A stretch of 7,538 bases of DNA from Acidobacteriota bacterium (GTDB taxonomy: Bacteria; Acidobacteriota; Vicinamibacteria; Vicinamibacterales; CAVVIG01): the NCBI GenBank assembly GCA_003222455.1, contig QHWF01000367.1, positions 1-7,538 of the forward strand. The letters are read 5' to 3'. The translations under genes were made by a program, and so were the position numbers. This document shows, piece after piece, positions 1 through 5,847 of this stretch (positions are counted from its first letter, which is position 1; the number at the start of each line of letters is the position of its first letter). A model generated the notes under the pieces. The model searched no databases. It had not been told where the DNA came from and saw nothing but the letters and a program-made list of their open reading frames with translations.

Positions 1-91
1 AGGAGCGAAGGTTCGGCGAACTACTGCACAACGAACTGCACAATCGGATTAGCCCGCGGCGGATCGTTAGGATCTTTAGCAATTTCGACAT

Positions 92-130
92 GGTGAGGTG
101 TCCGAGAGGCTGAAGGCGGCGGTTTGCTAA
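92..130 (+). pseudogene. 5' half of a serine tRNA (anticodon GCT), truncated
   Basis: The sequence reads as the first 39 or so bases of a tRNA-Ser. A 7-base acceptor strand GGTGAGG is followed by TG, a D arm of class II type (TCCGAGAGGCTGAAGG), the 5' side of an anticodon stem, and a loop TTGCTAA carrying anticodon GCT. After position 130 the match stops. There is no proper 3' anticodon strand (GGCTGCC pairs only out of register), no long variable arm, no TTCGA T-loop and no CCTCACC acceptor partner before the terminator that follows. It therefore cannot fold as a working tRNA and is best read as a relic or an attachment-site half. The break lies in the anticodon loop, a known crossover place for some tyrosine integrases. 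Confidence is good that it derives from tRNA-Ser and moderate for the cause of truncation. Confidence 0.7.
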
Positions 131-148
131 GGCTGCCATGAATCTCAG

Positions 149-187
149 AACGGGCCTGAAATTGACGATTTCAGGCCCGTTTTTTAT
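149..187 (+). terminator. Strong intrinsic terminator after the tRNA-Ser relic
   Basis: A perfect 14-bp stem (149-162 with 168-181) closes on a 5-base loop TGACG and runs into six T residues at 180-185. The T-run is only on the plus-strand side, so it stops rightward transcription. It is probably the original terminator of the tRNA gene, now only about 20 bases from the truncated anticodon loop. It would also shield the toxin-antitoxin genes from upstream read-through. Confidence 0.9.
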
Positions 188-238
188 TGGTCTCTTGGTT
201 GGCGTTGGCTGCCGGATGATGGTCGTCGGACCCCGTTT

Positions 239-293
239 GGGCACACTCTGGGGCACACTCAGGCCGACGCCAACGTGTGCCTTGTGGGCACAC
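239..293. promoter_or_regulatory. Repeat cluster upstream of the toxin-antitoxin genes, candidate operator
   Basis: GGGCACACTC occurs twice in direct orientation with a 12-base period (239-248 and 251-260). A perfect inverted repeat follows, GTGTGCC-TTGTG-GGCACAC (275-293), built from the same GGCACAC word. The inverted repeat ends about 20 bases before the toxin start codon. Type II antitoxins with a ribbon-helix-helix fold usually repress their own promoter by binding such repeats, so an autoregulatory operator is the simplest reading. An alternative is arm-type integrase sites, since GGGGCACA-like repeats often occur near integration modules. No clear -35/-10 pair could be fixed. Confidence 0.45.
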
Positions 294-313
294 ATCGTGC
301 TACCCTGTAGGCA

Positions 314-601
314 GTGAAGTACTTCGACTGGGACGACGCGAAGAACGCGAAGCTCAGGACGGAGCGCGGCATCGGGTTCGAAGAAATCGTCTTCCACATC
401 GAGCGAGGCGACCTGCTCGATATCCTGGAGCACCCGAACCCGGAGCGTTACGGCGGCCAGCGCATTTTCGTCGTCCGACGAGAGGACTACGTGTATCTGG
501 TGCCGTTCGTCGAGGATGAGCACACGGTCTTCCTGAAAACGATCATCCCGAGTCGGAAGGCCACGAAGGAGTACCTCGGTGAGGAGTCCCATGAAGATTG
601 A
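314..601 (+). CDS. brnT: BrnT-family ribonuclease toxin (type II TA)
   Basis: A 95-residue protein with the BrnT layout: an N-terminal FDWDDAKNAK segment, then ERGIGFEEIVFHIERGD, a central RYGGQRIFVVRREDYVYLVPF beta-hairpin region, and a basic C-terminal stretch (KTIIPSRKATKEYL). BrnT toxins have a RelE-like fold and inhibit translation by cutting RNA in the cytoplasm, with the partner antitoxin neutralising them. The start is GTG at 314. An in-frame TAG at 308-310 excludes any longer form, and the Shine-Dalgarno is poor (only TAGG, too close), so translation may be weak or nearly leaderless. The gene is toxin-first and overlaps the antitoxin by 11 bases, implying coupled translation. The family call is good; activity is not shown. 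Confidence 0.8.
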   Translation: MKYFDWDDAKNAKLRTERGIGFEEIVFHIERGDLLDILEHPNPERYGGQRIFVVRREDYVYLVPFVEDEHTVFLKTIIPSRKATKEYLGEESHED

Positions 602-857
602 CGCCGACGAGAAGGAGCTGCTTGAGTCCGTCGAGCGCGGTGAGTGGAAGTCCGCCGGCGGCGGCAAGCGCGAGCGTACTCGCTACACTCGCTACGCCAA
701 GGCCACGTTCCGCAAGGATCGTCGGCTGAATATTCGTCTCTCGAGCAAGGACTTAGAGGCGATTCAGAAGCGGGCTCTAGCCGAGGGTTTGCCGTATCAG
801 ACGCTGATCGCCAGCCTGCTGCACAAATACGCAGCCGGGCGCCTCAAAGAGATTTGA
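591..857 (+). CDS. Ribbon-helix-helix (CopG-like) antitoxin paired with BrnT
   Basis: An 88-residue protein. Residues 1-25 are acidic to mixed (DADEKELLESVERGEW) and probably contact the toxin. Residues 26-43 are strongly basic. Residues 44-50 (RRLNIRL) form the DNA-contacting beta strand, followed by helices at about 52-64 and 67-82 (GLPYQTLIASLLHKYAAG), which is the ribbon-helix-helix pattern. ATG at 591 is chosen over an in-frame GTG at 579 because GAGGAG sits four bases before the ATG and the resulting N-terminus fits the family. It overlaps the toxin stop codon. It likely neutralises BrnT and represses the operon through the repeats at 239-293. It could be called CopG-type or BrnA-like; I do not assign a symbol. 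Confidence 0.8.
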   Translation: MKIDADEKELLESVERGEWKSAGGGKRERTRYTRYAKATFRKDRRLNIRLSSKDLEAIQKRALAEGLPYQTLIASLLHKYAAGRLKEI

Positions 858-887
858 AAAGCGGTCCGCGTGGTAGGTTCGACCTTC

Positions 888-1127
888 ATGGCGACCAAGC
901 GGCAAAAAATGCTCGCGGGCGAGATGTACGACCCATTCGATCCCGAGATGGTCGCGGCCCGTACGCGCGCACTTGATCTCTGGCAGCATCTCAATGCCAC
1001 GCGCGAGTCGGACGAAGCAGAACGGCGTCGCACCCTGCGCGACTTGTTCGGTAAAGGCGGCGACACGGTAGATGCAATATTCGCCGCAGGCAATCCGTGC
1101 CGAGTCATCCGCGCGATCACTGAGTGA
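888..1127 (+). pseudogene. maa: Maltose O-acetyltransferase relic with in-frame loss of the catalytic core
   Basis: The 79-residue reading frame joins two recognisable ends of maltose/nodulation-type acetyltransferases. Residues 1-61 are the N-terminal Mac domain (KMLAGEMYDPFDPEMVAAR, NATRESDEAERRRTLRDLFGKGGDTV). Residues 62-79 are the extreme C-terminus (DAIFAAGNPCRVIRAITE). The family is normally about 185 residues, so roughly 105 residues are missing. These are the whole left-handed beta-helix of hexapeptide repeats with the catalytic His and the acetyl-CoA site. The junction is near 1070/1071. The frame is intact, but the product cannot acetylate sugars. The start at ATG 888 matches the family; an in-frame GTG at 870 is possible. 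The gene is 30 bases after the antitoxin. Confidence 0.85.
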
Positions 1128-1263
1128 CAACGGTTATTCGAGATGATGTCCTGAATGGGAGCAAAGGCCGAAGGGTCCAGCACACGACCTCGAGCAGGTT
1201 GGAACGGCGCCGCTTTCGCACGCCGCTGTCGACATCGACACGCCTACGGGATTACAAGAGCCC

Positions 1264-2013
1264 TCAAACATTTGAGCCGCCATCGACTCTAACGATGTCC
1301 CCCGTGATCCACCGAGCGTCCTCCGATGCCAAGAATGCCACGACGCCGCTGATGTCATCAGGCTGAGCCAACCGCTTGAGAGCCTGCATACTCAGTGCGC
1401 GGTCGCGGCGCTGATTTGCCTTGAGCACATCCTCGCTGTCCTTTGCGACCAAACCCGGCGCAACGGCGTTGACGCGAATACCCCGCGTGCCCAATGCGAA
1501 TGCGAAGTGTCTCACCAAAGTGTCGAGAGCGCCCTTCGAGGCAGCGTAGGCTGCGATCGTGCCGAAAGCAGCGTGTGCCGCGAGCGATGAGATGAGCACG
1601 ATGCTACTGCCCTCATCCATAAAAGGAAGGAGCTGCTGGACCAGGAAGAACGGGGCACGCACATTGACCGCGAACAGTTCGTCGAAGTCGTTGACCGTTG
1701 TGTCCTCGATAGAAGCAGCTTTATAGAGGCCAGCGTTGACAACCAAGATGTCCAAGCGGTCGCCGATAACCCTGCGGACGTGCGCGGCGAGGCTGTGAGC
1801 GCCGTCGGCCGCCAAGAGATCCGCGAAAACAGCATCGGCTCGTCCACCTTTCTCTCTGATTTGCGCAACAACGGCCTCAGCCTCCTTGGCTCCGCTGCGA
1901 TAGTGCACCAGCACGTGAGCGCCACGGGCCGCCAGCGCCAGTGCGATCGCCCGACCGATGCCCTTGGAGGCACCGGTCACGAGCGCTGTCTTTCCTGAGA
2001 GGTTGCTCATCAT
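1264..2013 (-). CDS. Short-chain dehydrogenase/reductase (classical SDR, FabG-like)
   Basis: A 248-249 residue classical SDR. Numbered from ATG 2010 it has the nucleotide-binding TGASKGIG at 12-19, a VNAG variant of the usual NNAG at 91-94, Asn116, catalytic Ser142, Tyr155 and Lys159 (YAASK), and a C-terminal WITGDIVRVDGG. The HYRS sequence after the second beta strand, with Arg38, suggests NADP(H). Tandem ATGs at 2013 and 2010 both lie within range of a GAGG Shine-Dalgarno. A longer frame reaching 2154 overlaps the upstream gene and adds non-SDR sequence, so it is rejected. It is last in the cluster, 40 bases after the hydrolase gene, and probably interconverts an alcohol and a ketone of the same pathway. 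The substrate cannot be read from sequence. Confidence 0.88.
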   Translation of the reverse strand: MMSNLSGKTALVTGASKGIGRAIALALAARGAHVLVHYRSGAKEAEAVVAQIREKGGRADAVFADLLAADGAHSLAAHVRRVIGDRLDILVVNAGLYKAASIEDTTVNDFDELFAVNVRAPFFLVQQLLPFMDEGSSIVLISSLAAHAAFGTIAAYAASKGALDTLVRHFAFALGTRGIRVNAVAPGLVAKDSEDVLKANQRRDRALSMQALKRLAQPDDISGVVAFLASEDARWITGDIVRVDGGSNV

Positions 2014-2053
2014 TCCAAGCCTCAAACTGGGCGGAAGTGTAGTTCGTGCTTCT

Positions 2054-2857
2054 TCATGCGGATTTTTCGTTTCGAGCAACAGGTTCACTCTTGGCTTGCA
2101 TTGATTTGACGAGATCGGCCGCCGACGCTCCTTCGAGCGATAGGCCGTAGCCAACTTCTCGCACGATGCGTTCTTTCAAGGGTTGCATGAAGTGTACGCG
2201 CGTGTTGCGGCGCGTTACTTCCGGAGCCTTCAAGTACAGCTCGGCCAATTCCCGTGCCCGACTGAGCACTTTACCGTTCGGCACGACTTCAGCAACCACT
2301 CCCCATTCGTGTGCGGTGCGCGATGTCAGCGGCTGTGGGTTCAGCAGGAAGGCCTCCGCTCGTGCTGCTCCAGCGCGATAACTCCAAGTGGTAAAGATTC
2401 CGTCACCCGGCACAATGCCGCCAACGAAGTGCGGCACATCGTGGAAGGTCGCACCCTCGGCCGCCACAATCACACTGGCAAGTAACGCATACTCTGAGTG
2501 CACATGGGCGCGGCCCTCGATAGCCGCAATCACCGGCACGCGTATATTGGCTATGTTTTCCAGAAGCTGAACGCCTTCGTCGTGAACCTGGCTCCAAACG
2601 GCGGGATCGGCGACGTTGCCGAAAGATGAAAAATCGATCTCAGGGATGAACTCCCCGCCTGCTCCGGTCAGAATTACAATCTTGTTGGCCCGGTCCTGCG
2701 CGATCCGGTAAAAGGCGTCGACAAACTCCGTATGATCTTGTGCCGTGAAAGTGAACGGTCCGCCCTTGCTGTGAAACTCGACAACAAGCACACCGCTGGC
2801 ATCTCGCGTCAGCTTCAGGCTGCGATAGGCAGCGAAGTAGTCATCTTGAAGTTGCAT
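2054..2857 (-). CDS. Crotonase-superfamily hydrolase resembling 6-oxocamphor hydrolase
   Basis: A 267-residue crotonase fold (KIVILTGAGGEFIPEIDFSSF; VPVIAAIEG; IVPGDG). It resembles 6-oxocamphor hydrolase of Rhodococcus more than a true enoyl-CoA hydratase. That enzyme cleaves a cyclic beta-diketone by retro-Claisen chemistry without CoA. From memory of the family, its active-site His45, His122, His145, Asp154 and Glu244 correspond here to His42, His120, His143 (PHF), Asp152 (PGDG) and Glu242. Trp40 corresponds to Phe37. The usual hydratase pair of glutamates is not evident. The start at ATG 2857 has a good Shine-Dalgarno (GAGAGGA, 7 bases upstream). The gene lies 71 bases after one SDR and 40 bases before the other, consistent with one operon. 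An annotation pipeline may call it enoyl-CoA hydratase. Confidence 0.82.
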   Translation of the reverse strand: MQLQDDYFAAYRSLKLTRDASGVLVVEFHSKGGPFTFTAQDHTEFVDAFYRIAQDRANKIVILTGAGGEFIPEIDFSSFGNVADPAVWSQVHDEGVQLLENIANIRVPVIAAIEGRAHVHSEYALLASVIVAAEGATFHDVPHFVGGIVPGDGIFTTWSYRAGAARAEAFLLNPQPLTSRTAHEWGVVAEVVPNGKVLSRARELAELYLKAPEVTRRNTRVHFMQPLKERIVREVGYGLSLEGASAADLVKSMQAKSEPVARNEKSA

Positions 2858-2928
2858 AGGATTGTCCTCTCTGTGTTGCCCTGACTGCGTTCACCCGAAT
2901 GTGTTATTGCGAGATCAGCAGATTGCAC

Positions 2929-3696
2929 TCAGGTGGCCACAACAAGACCGCCTGCGGCACGAATGACCTCGCCCGTGATCCAGGCGGATTCGTCTGACGC
3001 TAGGAACACCGCCAGCGGGGCGATATCCGTGACGCGACCGAGCCGGCCGAGCGGCGTCTTCCCAGCCAGAACGGCGCCGGCACCACCCTCAAAGGTCCCC
3101 GCGGCTATATTGCCTTCGGTTTCTGTATGCCCGGGAGCGATGGCGTTGACGCGTATCTTGCGCGGCGCCAGTTCGAGCGCCAATCCCCTGGTCAGCGTTT
3201 CGATCGCGCCTTTGGTGGAAGCGTACAGCAGGGCTCCCGCCACCGGATGCGAGCCGACGATAGAGCTGAGGTTGATGACGCTCCCGCCGTCGACGTCGAA
3301 CCGCTTGATCGCCTCCTGCACGGCGAGAATCGTCCCGAGAACGTTGATGTTGTAGTGGAGGTGAAAGCTCTCTTCGGTGATCTCCGCGAAGGCGCCGAAG
3401 CGGAATACCCCGGCGTTGTTGACCAAAACGTCCAGTCTTCCGAACGCAGAATCCACTTCTTTGAATAACCGCGCGACATCTGCGGCCTTGGACACGTCGG
3501 CCGCGACCGCGATCGCCTCGCCGCCGTTGTCGGAGATCGCCTGAGCGACGCGTTCGGCGCCTTCCCGGTCGGAGGAATAGTTCACGGCCACGCGCGCGCC
3601 CGCAGCTCCGAAGGCCGCTGCAATCCCACCGCCTATGCCTTTGGACGCGCCCGTCACTATTGCGACTCTATTAGACAGTCCGCTCATATTCACCAT
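2929..3696 (-). CDS. Short-chain dehydrogenase/reductase (classical SDR, glucose/3-oxoacyl reductase type)
   Basis: A 255-residue classical SDR. The glycine motif TGASKGIG is at 15-22, NNAG at 93-96, Asn118, catalytic Ser145, Tyr158 and Lys162 (YASTK), and the C-terminal WITGEVIRAAGG closes the fold. The NYSS sequence after beta strand 2 is the form seen in NADP-preferring FabG-like enzymes. The start is either ATG 3696 or ATG 3687 (MSGLSNR). The first has a short AAGAG upstream; neither has a strong Shine-Dalgarno. The ORF is first in the three-gene catabolic group, with an inverted repeat 27-55 bases upstream. It is clearly distinct from the other SDR of the cluster and presumably acts on another oxygen function of the same substrate family. 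Confidence 0.88.
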   Translation of the reverse strand: MVNMSGLSNRVAIVTGASKGIGGGIAAAFGAAGARVAVNYSSDREGAERVAQAISDNGGEAIAVAADVSKAADVARLFKEVDSAFGRLDVLVNNAGVFRFGAFAEITEESFHLHYNINVLGTILAVQEAIKRFDVDGGSVINLSSIVGSHPVAGALLYASTKGAIETLTRGLALELAPRKIRVNAIAPGHTETEGNIAAGTFEGGAGAVLAGKTPLGRLGRVTDIAPLAVFLASDESAWITGEVIRAAGGLVVAT

Positions 3697-3722
3697 TGCT
3701 CTTGATCGGACTCCCCGTACCC

Positions 3723-3751
3723 GGAACGTCCATCGCTGTGAAGTACGTTCC
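3723..3751. promoter_or_regulatory. Inverted repeat upstream of the SDR-hydrolase-SDR genes
   Basis: GGAACGT and ACGTTCC form perfect 7-bp arms separated by 15 bases in the 119-base gap between the peroxiredoxin and SDR genes. It ends 27 bases before the SDR start codon. The arm spacing puts the two halves about two helical turns apart, as for an operator bound by a dimer. No T-run follows, so it is not an intrinsic terminator. A separate promoter for the three downstream genes is possible but no -35/-10 pair is convincing. Confidence 0.4.
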
Positions 3752-3815
3752 AGGTTTCAGATGTCCATGCGTTCGGTGTGTCCCGCTCGGGCCGTGAGGT
3801 CAGCACCCACAGCGC

Positions 3816-4490
3816 TTAGGCGATCGCGTGCAACTTCTCGAGAACAGGAATCAGATCTTCGGGCTCGGGTCGTTGCGTGTAGTCAGGATTCACTTCGGCG
3901 TACAGGATCGTGCCGTCCTGACTGATCACGTACCGGGCTGGCATCGGCAGCGTCCAGCTCGGGTCTCCATTGACGACGGGCAGATTGTTCTTGAAGACGT
4001 TCTTGTAGACGTCGATCAGATACTCCGGCAACGTGAATCGCAATCCGAAGGCAGCCGCCACCTTGTTTCCCGAGTCGGACAAGATCGGAAAATGGAGGTT
4101 GTTCTCGCGTTGTGAGCGTCGGCTGTTGGGTGGCGTCTGTGGCGAGATCGCCACGAGGCTCGCGCCAAGCTTCTGAAATTGCGGAATAGCGGCTTCGAGC
4201 GCCTGCAGATCCATATTGCAGTACGGGCACCAGATGCCGCGATAGAACGAGACGATCAGCGGACCCCGCGCAAGAAGGTCCGCCGATGACACCTCGTGAC
4301 CATCTGCATCCTTCAGCGTGAACAGAGGTGCGGTGTCTCCGACCGTCAGCGCGCGTTCGGCGCCGCCGGAGTCGATCAGTTCCTTGGTCGCACGATGCAT
4401 GGGTTCGTGGATCCATGCCGGTGCGTTGTAGGGCGGCTTCCCGGCTTCGAAGTCCGCCCTGAATGCGTCGAGTCTGTCTTGGAGAGCCAT
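3816..4490 (-). CDS. Peroxiredoxin-like protein (AhpC/TSA family) with WCPYC motif
   Basis: A 224-residue cytoplasmic redoxin; no signal peptide is seen. The first 47 or so residues are a helical extension (DRLDAFRADFEAG). The thioredoxin-like AhpC/TSA domain starts at LTVGDTAPLFTLKDADG. The active site is FYRGIWCPYC with Cys88 (expected peroxidatic) and Cys91, followed by SLVAISPQ and LSDSGNKVAAAFGL as in Bcp/PrxQ relatives. The family reduces peroxides, or acts as a thiol-disulfide oxidoreductase. ATG 4490 is chosen because GGAGGA lies five to six bases upstream; a longer frame to 4604 covers the putative promoter. It lies directly downstream of lysR in the same direction, with a LysR-type dyad between them. 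It may protect against oxidants formed during catabolism or be independent. Confidence 0.85.
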   Translation of the reverse strand: MALQDRLDAFRADFEAGKPPYNAPAWIHEPMHRATKELIDSGGAERALTVGDTAPLFTLKDADGHEVSSADLLARGPLIVSFYRGIWCPYCNMDLQALEAAIPQFQKLGASLVAISPQTPPNSRRSQRENNLHFPILSDSGNKVAAAFGLRFTLPEYLIDVYKNVFKNNLPVVNGDPSWTLPMPARYVISQDGTILYAEVNPDYTQRPEPEDLIPVLEKLHAIA

Positions 4491-4612
4491 GACTTCCTCC
4501 TTCATCACGCGAAGGTGCCAAGCAGAGGCGTGAGGCATTCCTTCCCGCGACCTGTGAAGAATGGTGTCAGAACCAAAGGCGTCGGTGTAGACGGCTGACG
4601 GCAATAGTTGTC

Positions 4613-4627
4613 ATTCCCGCTCGGAAT
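4613..4627. promoter_or_regulatory. Candidate LysR-type operator between lysR and the peroxiredoxin gene
   Basis: ATTCC-CGCTC-GGAAT is a perfect dyad that fits the LysR-family T-N11-A rule (T4614 to A4626). It extends to TCATTCC/GGAATGA at 4611-4629. It lies 123-137 bases upstream of the peroxiredoxin start, about right for a LysR recognition site at -65. No T-run follows on the minus strand, so a terminator for lysR is unlikely. The same ATTCC-N5-GGAAT half-sites recur just before lysR (5601-5615), which strengthens the call. Confidence 0.5.
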
Positions 4628-4652
4628 GAACGAGCGCGAGCGGGGCAGGGAA

Positions 4653-5594
4653 TCAGGACCTCGTCGCGGAGCGCCGCGCGATCCTTTTCTGGCTTGGTGT
4701 TGCGGCACGGCGAAGCGTCTCTTCAACGAACATGACGAACGCTCTGGCCTTCGCGCTCGCCATTCGACCCGCAGGGAACACTGCCCAGAGCCCGATCGGC
4801 GGTAGCGTCCATTCGGTCAGCACCGCCTTGACAGCGCCGCTCTTCAGCTCTGGTGCGAACATCCATTGAGATGCGATCGCGAATCCGGCATGAGCAAGGA
4901 CAGCGGCGCGCACGCCCTCGGCCGCACTGATGTGCAACCTGCCGGTAACCGTCACGTCCACTTCTGCGCCACCGCGCCTGAACGTCCAGTCCGTTCCCCC
5001 AACGCCCCGTTGATCGTAGATGACGCTCTGATGCGTGCGTAAGTCGGCGGGTGTGGCAGGAACACCTGACGTGGCAAAGTAAGGTGGCGTCCCGAGCACG
5101 AGGCGCGGACTTTCGGCGATCTTCCGCGCGGTCATTGCGCCCGAGTCCTTAACTCTGCCCATACGCAGCGCCACGTCGATGCCTTCCTGCAGCAGATCGA
5201 CTTTGCGATCGTCTAGTACGACATCAAGACGCAGTTCTGGGTGCTCGGCGAGAAACTCCGGGATCGCAGGCACGATGTGAAGCCTGGCAAATGTGACGCC
5301 CGCGTACACGCGGAGCGTGCCCGACAAACTGGCGCCCGCCCCACGGGCTTGGAGCTCGGCCTCTTCGGCCGCTTCGATCGCGTGCTTCGCTCGTTCATAG
5401 AACCGCTGGCCGGCTTCCGTGGGCGTCAGGCCGCGTGTCGTGCGAACGAACAGCCGGACAGCGAGCTTGGCCTCGAGTTGGGCGATGGTCTTCGAGACGG
5501 CAGGCTGCCCCACCTTCATGCGACGCGCACCACCCGAGAACGAGCCGGTCTCGATCACGCTGATGAAGGTTTCCATGGCCATGAAGCGATCCAT
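4653..5594 (-). CDS. LysR-family transcriptional regulator
   Basis: A 313-residue LysR protein, normal in length. Residues 1-60 are the winged HTH (METFISVIETGSFSGGARRM, QPAVSKTIAQLEAKLAVRLF, RTTRGLTPTEAG). A linker helix follows, and from about 90 comes the periplasmic-binding-like sensor domain (LSGTLRVYAGVTFARLHIVPAIPEFLAEHPELRL). The last 20 residues form a basic tail (SQKRIARRSATRS). Start ATG 5594 has GGAGGA eight bases upstream. It heads the minus-strand cluster, 162 bases before the peroxiredoxin gene. The tandem rather than divergent arrangement is less usual for this family. It probably senses a pathway compound and controls itself and the cluster through the two ATTCC-N5-GGAAT dyads. 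Confidence 0.93.
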   Translation of the reverse strand: MDRFMAMETFISVIETGSFSGGARRMKVGQPAVSKTIAQLEAKLAVRLFVRTTRGLTPTEAGQRFYERAKHAIEAAEEAELQARGAGASLSGTLRVYAGVTFARLHIVPAIPEFLAEHPELRLDVVLDDRKVDLLQEGIDVALRMGRVKDSGAMTARKIAESPRLVLGTPPYFATSGVPATPADLRTHQSVIYDQRGVGGTDWTFRRGGAEVDVTVTGRLHISAAEGVRAAVLAHAGFAIASQWMFAPELKSGAVKAVLTEWTLPPIGLWAVFPAGRMASAKARAFVMFVEETLRRAATPSQKRIARRSATRS

Positions 5595-5600
5595 CGGACT

Positions 5601-5624
5601 ATTCCTCCGAGGAATACCATGGTA
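5601..5624. promoter_or_regulatory. Candidate autoregulatory LysR operator overlapping the lysR ribosome binding site
   Basis: ATTCC-TCCGA-GGAAT (5601-5615) is a dyad fitting T-N11-A (T5602 to A5614), with seven-base arms around C5608. On the minus strand it contains the GGAGGA Shine-Dalgarno of lysR, so a bound regulator or an mRNA hairpin could both limit expression. Immediately beside it is a second palindrome, TACCATGGTA (5615-5624). Together they occupy the lysR leader from 7 to 30 bases before the start codon. Confidence 0.5.
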
Positions 5625-5847
5625 ATCCCGTTCTTCGGCGGCTTCGCGTCACCGCTGGCGTCCGCGAACCGAGGACTCTGATGTTCCACGCATCGAGCGT
5701 TCGTTCTTCTGGGGGCTCCTCGTGTCGCGCTTGGCTGCAGCAGCACCGAGCGACGCGCGATCCGCCTTGCTCTCAGTGTTGTTTTGACGCAACTCAACTG
5801 TGGTGACAATCCGCAACCAGCGATCAGCCCCGAAAGCAGGCGTACGC

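Noticed and set aside
2..52. Possible C-terminal end of an integrase at the left edge (short open frame ending KVRRTTAQRTAQSD)
   Set aside because: Only 16 codons are visible, all three forward frames are open there, and no integrase motif can be seen. It is suggestive only because of the adjacent tRNA relic.
797..1183. Long minus-strand open frame opposite the acetyltransferase relic
   Set aside because: It is the shadow of the antitoxin and Maa relic. It has no family resemblance or ribosome binding site, while the plus strand has clear protein similarity.
1262..1276. CTCAAACATTTGAG palindrome at the end of the last SDR gene
   Set aside because: It overlaps the stop codon, has a 2-base loop and no T-run, so it is not a terminator; likely coincidental.
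4611..4629. Hairpin after lysR considered as its terminator
   Set aside because: There is no T-run on the minus strand after the stem. The dyad fits a LysR box better.
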